From: Mycocentrospora acerina
Lineage: Eukaryota; Ascomycota; Dothideomycetes; Pleosporales
Direction: 5' to 3'
Length of the DNA: 64,000 nt
NCBI GenBank assembly: GCA_022701365.1
Contig: JAKUHH010000100.1
Coordinates: 41,415-105,414 of the forward strand
Shown: positions 11,663 to 20,722 of the stretch, one piece after another
How positions within the stretch are numbered: the stretch's first letter is position 1
How the letters are laid out: each line of letters begins with the position of its first letter
Position numbers and translations under genes: made by a program
The notes under the pieces: generated by a model
Databases searched by the model: none
Told to the model about the DNA's origin: nothing
Seen by the model: only the letters and a program-made list of their open reading frames with translations

Positions 11663-12097
11663 ACGTGTTTTATAAGCGAGCGAGCATTACAAGCAAGTGA
11701 GCCACCCTAAAACACACCAAAAACAACGCTATTTTAAGGCTGAATAACTATCAGAACTCAAGAGTTAGTAATGTAAGATTAAAAAAAATCATCAATAAGT
11801 TAGTATTTATTAATATTGTGTGTTTCTACCTAATTAATTACAACTTTTAGACAGTAGTTTAAGCATTAGTTTAAAATTCAGTATTCCTTCTATAAGTAAA
11901 AGTTCAATCCTGTTGTATATGTTGTACATACTTCTAATCTGTACAGAGTAAATAAAATAATTACAAGAGTTTACTGTTGTATTTTAACCGCAATACGTAT
12001 AGAAATGCACTTGTTGTTGTACTTAGAAAATCCTCGTTTTTAGTGTTTTTTAGGGTGTCTTACTTGCCTGTAATGCTCACTCGCTTATAAAACACGT
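11663..12097. mobile_element. MITE with about 70-bp terminal inverted repeats (Tc1/mariner-like)
   Basis: Left end ACGTGTTTTATAAGCGAG and right end CTCGCTTATAAAACACGT are exact inverted repeats at the tips and remain recognisable for about 70 bp (GAGCATTACA.GCAAGT...ACACCCTAAAA). Both ends are followed by TA (11,661-11,662; 12,098-12,099), the Tc1/mariner target duplication. The 435-bp element has an AT-rich core and no ORF. It lies between the UstYa-like gene and the enoyl reductase. Confidence 0.88.
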
Positions 12098-12207
12098 TAT
12101 TATGTATTTAAACATGAGAATGTCTGTCCTAGAGGAAAAAAAGTCTACCCCAGCTATCATACTAAACTATCAATACTCAGCTTACAAGCAGGAATTTTTT
12201 ATATCTA

Positions 12208-13365
12208 CTATTTCGTGATGCAATCCTGTCCAGCTGAAGACAACATGTACACCAACTTTTTCCCACTGACCTCGCCGCGCATAAGCTCGTCCAGACCTTC
12301 CAATACAGCCTTAAGTCCGCCATCTCTAACATCAGGGGGATGCACTTTCAATTTTCCTTCAGCTAAGAGCTTCTCACTAGTCTGCCAGAACCTTTTGCCA
12401 AACTTGTAGTCCTCGTCGCTGGCAGGGAAGTCCTCGGGACCCAGTCCAGGCTTGACAAAAGATCTTCCAAAGATGGTATGAGCCACTGTGACATTTACCT
12501 GAACGTCTTGGCGCGGAAATGCACAGTATAGAACGGCGCTGTACATGGGAGTCTTCGTTGCCACGTGTTCAGAGAGCGCGTCGGCGCAGATGCGTGCCGA
12601 TGCGTCAGTGGAGATGCAGTCGAAGGCGTAGTATAGTTTGTTGTCCGTATATCTACGTATACGTTTACCGACAGTGGGTGAGTTGTAGTCGAATACTGCC
12701 TTGGCACCTAGTGACTCGACCATGCCATAATTTCGCGGGGAGCATGTTGCTATGACGTCGAGGCCAGACCTAAATACACCCTGTGTTAGCTGTAAATGAT
12801 CTGTTATGAAGGGAAGATCCTGATATTGAGGGGTTTGGGGGATGGGGACTCACATTTTAGCAAATTGGATGGCTAGTGTACCGGTTGCAGTGCTTCCACC
12901 ATATACGAGCAGGGGCAGGCGCTCGTGGCCTGGCTCATTCGGGAGTGGCACGCAAAGGGACTGATATAGACCTTGGCAAACCGTTGATATGCCAACACCC
13001 AATGTTGCGGCCTCAGTGAAGCTCACGCTATCTGGAATCTTGAGCATAATCCCTTCCTTCGCCAAGACATAGTCAGCGAAGGACCCGTCTTCATGATTAC
13101 TGACATTTCCTCCGTGCGTCCATCCAGCCACGCGGTCGCCAGGTCTGAGTGTCGAGACATTTGCACCCACTTTCCGTACTATACCAGCGAAGTCAGATCC
13201 AGCGGTGCAACCCTCGGTTTTAGGGACAAAACGGACGTGTTTCCAGTCCACGGGGTTCAGTGCGACAGCAACGGTTTTGACGATAACGCAATCTGGACGA
13301 AGCCGTGGAAGCGGCACGTCCATAACGGCCGCCGTAGCGTCTGGTTGGATCTTTATAGCCTTCAT
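12208..13365 (-). CDS. Zinc-binding dehydrogenase, trans-acting enoyl reductase-like (LovC/ToxD type)
   Basis: Medium-chain dehydrogenase/reductase of the fungal trans-enoyl-reductase group, which reduces enoyl intermediates of polyketide or PKS-NRPS enzymes with NADPH. Exons 13,365-12,854 and 12,769-12,208 (intron 84 nt, GT-AG) give 357 residues, the usual length. N-terminal GroES-like half has VALNPVDWKH and AGSDFAGIV; the nucleotide site is YGGSTATG (155-162), the group's usual replacement for GxGxxG; SLGAKAVFDYN follows. C-terminus has GKRFWQTSEKLLAEGKLKVHP and ends with VSGKKLVY. Catalytic-zinc cysteines are not evident, as in LovC-type enzymes. Start is the first ATG (13,365). No polyketide synthase lies in the window, so the partner is missing or elsewhere. 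Confidence 0.88.
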
Positions 13366-14835
13366 CTTAATTGAGATACCGTCCAAGTTCTTCCGACGCG
13401 CGAGATCGTGGTGAAAACAGTCGATGAGAGTAAAGGAGGGGGACTGGGACTTGAGCAAACAATCTCATAAAATCGTGATAAGCTAAGGGAACTGACTGCG
13501 GTGAGCTCGCGGAAAAGAGTAGGCTACAATCCTTGGAGGAGATTCATTAACAGTAAATCAGGACCCAGCTATAGCAGTCTTCTGGACCGAAATTTCTGCC
13601 TTTCCGAGGTTTTTTCCGGCACTATCAACAAGACGACTATATCACTTTATTTCGCCTTTGAGAAAGGTCACTTTTCACTATATTTGCGATACGTAGGCAA
13701 GAAGTATGCTACCAGGAAACGGGGGAGGGGGGAGGGATGATGCTCGTGACAAGTCGGTTTCGTAGAGCAAATGTCATCAAATCTGACATCTGTGTACGAT
13801 CGCTAGAAAAGATTTCTTACAAGAATAATTGCTGCCTGCCAGGGTATTCGGCAATATACGGTAAATAGGCGCATGTCGCTATTTACCGATCCCTGCTTGT
13901 TGTTACTCCTTTCAAGCTAATATAGCAAAAACTGTTTATAGAGCAACTACTTCTTTAGCTTAATAGAGCTACGTTTGTACTAGGATATCTACTTAAATGA
14001 GTACTATAAAGTATCATAAAATAGTTATTAAGAAATTCATTTTAACGTTCTCTAAAGGTTTGTTACCCACAAAGATGTGTGGGCTACTATTCTAAGCTTC
14101 TACTAAAATTAACTTCATCGGTGATGTGTTCATATTAACATTTTATATTAACCTCTTAAGGAGATTAACTTTAGCTTTCACTTTTAACATATTTTATAAA
14201 ACGCAAAAATTTCTTTGCCACGCAGCCCAGCTTTCTACAACATCTCTCATAAAACACTAAGTAACTATTATACTAGATTATCTCTGTAATTAGAAATAAT
14301 CAGCTAAATCAAAAGACGCTAATTAACATTTAGAAAAATCTATTACTAGATGTATATTTAACATAGTTAGGTGAATGATTATTCCTTGCCATGCAACCGT
14401 AAGTAAAAGAGCTAATAACTTTAGCGCTTTCGAAAGGTGGCTTATCGTATCTTTTAGTCATCTTGCCGTGGCTTCTTTTTCTCTTTTACAGAGTTGTTTT
14501 TAACTAGAGTTGCCGTAACTTTTCTTTGCCAAAAGAGAAGTAGAGGGTTTCTTCTATCGAGTTCGGAAGTGAGTCGTAGTCGAGTAGTGTGGGTCCTAAC
14601 ATCGGCAATTAGAATAATGGGTCTTCTCTAACTATTTCTCCTTTCCTACGCCTACAAAGGTCCCCACAAACAGATCTTGATAATCTAGCAATATTGTCCC
14701 ATCTCATTTCTCTTTCTTAATATTCCTATAACTGCGTCTGAAAGCATTTAAGATTGTTCTGATAAGATAATTTGCATCATCCTACCTAAGTCGAAACTTG
14801 CCAACACGTTTGTGACAGCCATCGCTCTAGAAGTT
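13366..14835. other. Intergenic region, AT-rich, between enoyl reductase and condensation-domain gene
   Basis: 1.47-kb divergent region. The part near 13.5-13.75 kb is open on the plus strand but without family features. From about 13.9 to 14.5 kb the sequence is AT-rich with many stops in all frames and looks like decayed repeat, though I could not match it to another repeat here. I looked for a carrier-protein motif upstream of the C domain (GGDS) and did not find one. Confidence 0.4.
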
Positions 14836-16243
14836 ATGGAGCCAAGATTCTCTCTCCTGATGATGGACGAAGACGAACTGGGGAATTTTCTGGAGGAGAA
14901 GCTTGAAGAGGTGAACATTGACCTTTCCGAGGTGGAAGACATCTACCCGTGTGCGCCCATCCAGGAGGGCATCCAGCTGAGCAAGATGGTGCCCTCGGCG
15001 CCAGATTACAACGTCGTTGCGACCATTTCTATTGAGTCTGTGCGGGAGGGCGATTGCGTGGATGTGAGACTGGTCCGCAACGCTTGGCAGCAAGTGGTAG
15101 ATCGACATGCCATCCTGCGGACCATATTTGTGGAGAGCGTGGAGTACGGGCGATTCTCCGACCAAATCGTGCTCTTGCATGCTACTGCGGATGTACAAGA
15201 GCTACAAAGCTTCGGGGAAAGCACAACTGCACTTGAATTCTCAAAACGGCGGCCGGCATGTTGTTTCAGTCTCATCCCGAAGGATCGCCGGAGTGTTCAC
15301 TGCCGGCTTGAAATCGACCATACCCTTACTGATGGCTTTTCAGTAGCAATCATAATGCGGGATCTAGCAAGTGCGTATACAGGTCAATTACCACGGACAC
15401 CGGCACCAAAGTACAGCGATTACGTTGCCTTTCTTCAACGCGAAAACGAAGAGGCCCATTTGCAGTATTGGACCGAGCTGCTGGCAGGGGCACAGCCATG
15501 TTTGTTTCCCACGCCATCGACACTTCTTTCGGAGCAATCAAGCTCCATCCAAATGACTGTACCTGTACCCAACATACGATCGTCGGTCCTCCATGCCTTT
15601 TGCCGAAAGCTCAATGTCACCCTCTTCAATGTGATACAAGCAGCCTGGGCCCTCGTCCTCCAGAGCTATACGCAAAGCAAGGACGTCTCATTCGGCTATG
15701 TGATGTCGGGGCGGGATTTGCCAATCAAGCACGTCGAAAGAATCATGGGACCACTCATCAATACCTTGATTTGCCGTACACAAATTCGGAGCTCTTCACA
15801 GTCGATCGCAGAGCTTATTAAAGGGATCCAAACCCAGTATCTCACCAGCACAGCTCACCAAACAACCTCTCTCGGCAGCATTTACGACGCACTTGGAATG
15901 CGGCGACGTCACCTTTTCAATACTGCCGTCTTTTTCCGCCCATTGCACCTCGACAGTATTAACAACGACACTGTTTCTCTATCCCTCATAGGCAGAAAAT
16001 CTTACACAGAGGTATTAAGAAAACAGGCTTGTGTCGAAGCGATTGAATCTAACGGCCCTATTATAGTTTGACCTCAGTGTGTCTCTTGAACGATCAGATA
16101 AAGTCGAAATTAGCTTATGCTATTCTCCAAGAACGTTTTCGCATAACAGTATTACGGCTATAGCGTCTACCCTCTCAAACGTTCTTCTGCTTATGCCCAA
16201 ATCGGCCAGACTCCCCGTTGTTATATCGCAGCCGCTTGTTTAG
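14836..16243 (+). CDS. Stand-alone NRPS condensation domain protein
   Basis: Encodes one complete NRPS condensation (C) domain and nothing else. Exons 14,836-16,011 and 16,067-16,243; the 55-nt intron (GT-AG, CTAAC branch site) joins SYTE to FDLSVSL in phase and removes what otherwise looks like a frameshift. Product 450 residues. Core motifs in order: YPCAPIQEGI (37-46), HAILRTIF (91-98), the active-site motif as DHTLTDG (161-167, catalytic second His kept, first His is Asp), FGYVMSGRD (286-294), MGPLINTL (304-311), then VEISLCYS near the end. The N-terminus (MEPRFSLL..DEDELGNFLE) reads like a carrier-to-C linker, so the gene probably arose from a larger synthetase. No adenylation, carrier or thioesterase domain is seen on either side. 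It could be a functional discrete enzyme or a remnant with an intact frame. Confidence 0.85.
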
Positions 16244-17206
16244 GGCGTATATTGTAAGATAGATTATGCGTTAAAGATAAGCGACATGTAACAATTTTAA
16301 CATTTTAGCTTCCTAAAGGATCAGCTAAGGTAACTTTAGTCCTGTGACTGCGCCGTGGTTGTTGGTCTGAAGAAGTATTGTGACACCTCATTAGTTATTC
16401 AAAAATCCTGGCGTTGCGCCCTGTAGGTAAGTATCCATGGCAAATCCCAACAACGTACGATAACGATAGCAGCGAGCTTGCTATTAAGAGCGAGCCGTTA
16501 CGCAACTGGCGTGATGATGGGCTACCAGGCGTAATTCTCAGCATGATAAACTAGATTAAAACGCCGCAGCAACTCGAAAGTACTGCGAGATCACCTGGGC
16601 AGACTAAACCTGAGTAGTGGTGCGTTTCACGAGCTTTGGGCAAAGTACAATATTTGATCAGGGCAATAGCGTGACCGCAGGAAATATAGCTGACGCTGAT
16701 ATAGACGCGATATATAAATTGTGCGATTGGAGTTACGAAAATAAGGGTTTAGTATGAGCAGTCGATTTATACGGTACTAAGCTCTAATCTGAGAACGATA
16801 AACAACCCAATCAATCAAGTACCATAACAGATGTTTAACCCTCAAGTCAAGCAGGAAGCTGAGACTTGATTTTTGGCAAGTCTGAGAGCGACAAACTGAT
16901 TTTGCCGAAAAACTGTCTTACAAACGCACTGAGCCCGGAAGTAAACTTTGCAGGCAACGTTTACGCCATATTCCCGATGAGACGTTTTGTCTTATAGCCG
17001 TGCTGCCCAGTTTTGAAAACGGAATCCGTTCTTCGGTAAAACCTTCGGTGTTTGAAAAGATCTCTGAGATTCGTATGCATTTGGCAGGCGCGCAACATTC
17101 GACCTTTGCTTTCCGTATTAAAACAACTCATCCCCCGTGACGACATGGGCGGGTGTTCAAGGCATTCATATCGCTTCTCACGCCCATTAAAGGCAATTTG
17201 CAGTCA
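16244..17206. other. Intergenic region between C-domain gene and ferric-reductase gene
   Basis: No adenylation-domain continuation follows the C domain. The sequence has stops in all frames and no repeat that I recognise. The reverse open stretch at 17,146-16,961 is taken as chance. Confidence 0.45.
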
Positions 17207-19013
17207 ATGTTTGGGTACAGCTTTGTCACACTTTCCGATGGAGAAGTCACCCGGCGGCGCGAGCTCTTGAATTTGTATGCTGCCATTGCACAGTTCTCAC
17301 CCATTATTTCGATCGTTTGTATTCACGTCTATAGAGGAGTCCGATGGGCTTCACAGCGTTACTACGTTCGGGTTTCCTCTTACTCTCGGCTGGAAAGCTC
17401 GCAGGTACAAGAAAAGAAGAATTGGGTGTCGAGCGTCGTATCGAAGCTGGGCCATGTACACGTGTGGCTAGACGAGCGGCTTGCAATAGGGTATACAGTA
17501 GGCGAGTACGCATTTGCAGCTCTCTGGATAGCGTGGCTGTTATTCTTGTCCACCCACAGAACGGGTCATGGTATGTGCTATTATGAGAATCCGTTGATGC
17601 TGGTCACTTTAAGTACCAAGCTGACTCTATTCACTTCCTTTCGAAGACTTTTTACATGTTACGCGGCGTGTCGGAATCGTTGGAGTTGCCCAACTCCCCC
17701 TCCAGTACTTGCTAGGGAGACGGTCAGTACATACAGCTTTGCACATGCTGATGGGTCTGTCATACGAACGCCAACTTGTGCTGCACCGGATGCTTGGAAT
17801 CATCGTCTTCTGTTTTATCGCCCTTCATTCTAGCCTTTACACATACTTCTTTGTACAGTCTGACCTCTTTCTATCACGGATCCGGGGCATGGATGTGGCA
17901 GCGGGCGTATGTGCCAGTGTGGCCATGGTGTTCTTGACCGGGACGTCGTTCCGCTTTGTATCGCACTGGAACTACCGGGTATTCTATACAGTACATGTAT
18001 TGCTCAGCACACTCTTGGTGGTCCTCCTCTTCCTGCACACACACCACATCCGCAAGTACGCCGTCGAAGTGCTCGCTGTGCGTATCCTCGACGAGCTCCT
18101 CCGCCACGCCAAAACACGTACCTTTTGCGGCACCCTTGACCTGCTGCCCGGCACAAACCTGGTGCTCGTCACTATCCCACTCACGACGGCGCGCGACAGC
18201 ACCGGGTTCAAGCCTGGCCAACACGTGTATCTTGGCTGTCCGCCGCTGGGGCGCTCGTCCACAGGCGTGGTCAGCGATGTGGCAGCACGCTTCCGCCGCA
18301 ACCCATTCACTGTCGCCTCGCTGCCCGACCGCGATCACCGGCTGATTCTCGTGTGCCAGGCGCGGCCTCATGGTAACACGAGCCGCCTGTCCGCCGTCGC
18401 GCGCCAATCAACAATTCTCCCAGACATGGCGCGCTGTGCCCCGCTGCTAATCGAGGGCCCGTATGGAGGGAAGCGGGTGGCGGCGGGGCTACGGGGCTGC
18501 GACCACGTACTAATTGTGGCAGGCGGGGTGGGCGCGACGTTTGGCCTGCCCGTTTTCCGCGACCTAGCGGTGGCGAGGAAACTGGAGGCGGCGGAGTGCC
18601 AAGGCGGGACGATTTCGCTAGTGTGGGCGGTGCGTAACCTTGCCGAGGCATCCTGGGCGTTTCCCGAAGACTTGAGCGGATCGGAGGCACAGCCCCTAGT
18701 AGGCTACGACAAGCATGTGACCCTGCATGTTACTGGGAGCCCAAGCGGGAATTCTCTCGCCGTTGCTGATGTCGAGATGGCCGAACTGACTGAGCAGCAG
18801 CAGACACAACGCTGGGCACAAAGATGCGTGCTGAAGCTGGGGCGGCCATGTCTTCGTTCGATTGTGGATGACACATTCAATGCCACAGACGGCAGCGTAG
18901 CTGTGGTAGTTTGTGGTCCAGATGGGATGGTCAAACAACTTTTAGAAAGTGTCAACAGCTGGAGAACCACAGGACGGCCTGTGTTTTGGCATGCTGAACA
19001 ATTTACGCGCTAA
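17207..19013 (+). CDS. Ferric reductase/NOX-type transmembrane flavocytochrome
   Basis: Plasma-membrane electron-transfer protein of the FRE family: NADPH to FAD to two haems to an outside acceptor, usually ferric chelates. Exons 17,207-17,570 and 17,647-19,013 (intron 76 nt, GT-AG, CTGAC branch site) give 576 residues; splicing joins RTGH to DFLHVTRRVG. The haem part shows paired histidines in helices: LHRMLGI and ALHSS, then TVHVLL and FLHTHH. The FAD site is RRNPFTVASLP (about 336-346), the NADPH site GGVGATFGLP (about 413) with C-terminal VCGPDGM (about 541). Length is normal. Start chosen as ATG at 17,207; there is no ATG in the open frame upstream. GC content is visibly higher in the second exon. 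Beside the other four genes it may serve iron uptake or supply electrons to a biosynthetic step. Confidence 0.88.
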
Positions 19014-19150
19014 CCTACATAGATTAACATCTATTAGTAATTTGAGCTACAGCTTATGTTTTCTTTTCAAATAATAAATATATCTAAGCTTTGCTACTTA
19101 AATATAATATAGGGACTCTAATCCATCAGGCGCTATCTTTTTGTTAAGAT

Positions 19151-19377
19151 TGTAACGTTCACAACGTCACATCCTGACATACCCCTGAACCAACCAGTAC
19201 TCATCCAGAAGCCATCTGTTACGCACCTACCCTGGTTAAGGATACCTAGGGGATTGTGTTTATAAGGGGGTTAGCTACGTAGCCTAATAGGGTAGTTTTT
19301 CTGTATCCTTTTGTACAAGACCTATAAGTGTTAAGAATAGTATCTTTAGTATACCCTCTAGTCCTAGCACTCCTATA
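19151..19377 (+). mobile_element. Truncated LTR, second family (type C)
   Basis: TGTAACGTTC... matches the start of the 288-bp LTR at 63,021-63,308 through GTCCTAGCACTCC, then is cut by the type A LTR at 19,378. Shared blocks include TAGTTTTTCTGTATCCTTTT and GTATCTTTAGT. Confidence 0.75.
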
Positions 19378-19865
19378 TGTTAAGATCCTGTTCTGTACTT
19401 GATCTTAGTGGTCAATGACCTTCTGATACTAGTACTAATATAGAACAGGTTTAAGGTTAGTTCTTAGGGATAGAGTAAGTTTAGGGAAACAAGGTTAGTT
19501 TAATGCATGTATCTAAGATACACTATAATTAAGGGTAAGAAGCAATAAGTAGATTAATTAATAAGGTTAAACACATTACTATAAGGGTAGTGTTCCTATT
19601 GTTTATATACATAATAGGGGAATCCTATAAGTCTCCTGCAAATTATAGTTATTAGTTAAGACAGCTTATAATATGTGAAGTTAAGCTCCTAGCTTATAAT
19701 ACTAGAAGTTAAGCTCACTCATTATGTGTCCTAGCTTACTCCGCCAAGAGTTAAGCCAGTCACGTGACTGCTCCTTACTAAAGGGCTTAGCCTGTACACT
19801 CCTTTGGTCAAGGGATTCGCACCCTTCTGGTTCTAGCCCGGGGGTCGTAGAACCTGATCGTAACA
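19378..19865 (-). mobile_element. LTR, gypsy family, U3 type A
   Basis: 488 bp, TGTTAAG...CGTAACA, same length as the 5' LTR of the gypsy at 49,683. The left flank is type C LTR and the right flank is LINE tail, with no matching 5-bp duplication, so the copy sits at a rearrangement junction. Confidence 0.88.
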
Positions 19866-20311
19866 CTTGCTAACAGTAGGTCATGCTAAAGCAGGTCTAT
19901 TTCGTTGTAGTAGGCCTTTAGGTCAAGGCTCCTGCAGCAGGCAGCTATCTAAGCTGTTGCTATTTTTGTTTTGTGCGTTGCAGAGACCTGTTGCTAGGCC
20001 CCTGTTGCACGTTGTTTGCAGGCTATTGCTAGCCCCCTGTTGCGCGTTGCAGAGGCCTATTGCTAGGCCCCTGTTGCGCGTTGCTGAGGCCTATTGCTAG
20101 GCCCCTGTTTCACATTGTAATCTCTTCTAGTCTAGAGCTCCTGCAGCCAGCAGCCACCTAGCTGTTGCTATTTCTGTTTTTTGCAGAAACTTAAGCAGTG
20201 CTGTTTGCCCTGCTTTAGTATTAAAGATAGCAGCTAATGTTAGCCTGCCTATCTCTTTCTGCATCTGTATTCTCTCTAGATTGTAGTGTTTGCAATGTAA
20301 GAGCAGGTGCT
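19866..20311 (-). mobile_element. LINE 3' end fragment
   Basis: Near-identical to 41,625-42,070 (3' end of the reverse-strand LINE). On the minus strand it encodes the end of the family's C-terminal region (HLLLHCKHYNLE is just beyond the break in this copy). Contains short near-tandem GTTGC..GAGGCCTATTGCTAGGCCCC units of about 35 bp. Cut at 20,311 by a type B LTR. Confidence 0.82.
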
Positions 20312-20722
20312 TGTTAAGATTTGACGCCCCAGGCGTTAGATCAGGCGCCAGGATTGATATAGGCCAATAAGATTGGGTGAATCCTTTTAGCCAGGGAAGT
20401 CACGTGATGGCTCGTGCAGCTCACGACTATCCAGACTACCCCACGTGACAAGCTCGTGCAGCTCACGACTGCCCTCACTATCCACTACAGTATATAGCAA
20501 GTAGGAACACTGCCCTTATAGCATTGTGTTTAACCTTGTTAATTAATCTACTTATTGCTTCTCACCCTTAATTACAGTGTATTATTGATACGTGCATTAA
20601 ACCAACCTTGTTTCCCTGAACCTACTCTATCCCTAAGAACCAACCTTAAACCTGTTCTACTTTAGTACTAGTATCAGAAGGTCATTGACCACTAAGATCA
20701 AGTACAGAACAGGATCTTAACA
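20312..20722 (+). mobile_element. Solo LTR, gypsy family, U3 type B
   Basis: 411 bp, TGTTAAGAT...ATCTTAACA, the plus-oriented counterpart of 1447-1857. The flanks (GTGCT, GTGAC) share only three of five bases, so no clear target duplication. Confidence 0.88.

Noticed and set aside
16012..16074. Apparent frameshift and early stop in the condensation-domain gene
   Set aside because: A 55-nt GT-AG intron with a CTAAC branch site removes the stop and joins two canonical C-domain segments in phase, so the gene is intact rather than a pseudogene.
17984..18970. Several long reverse and alternate-frame open stretches over the ferric reductase
   Set aside because: They overlap the well-supported reductase exon, which is GC-rich and therefore poor in stops on all frames.
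19867..20100. 77-codon plus-strand open stretch with short leucine-rich repeats
   Set aside because: Antisense to the LINE 3' end; the same sequence at 41,625 onward shows the LINE is read on the minus strand.
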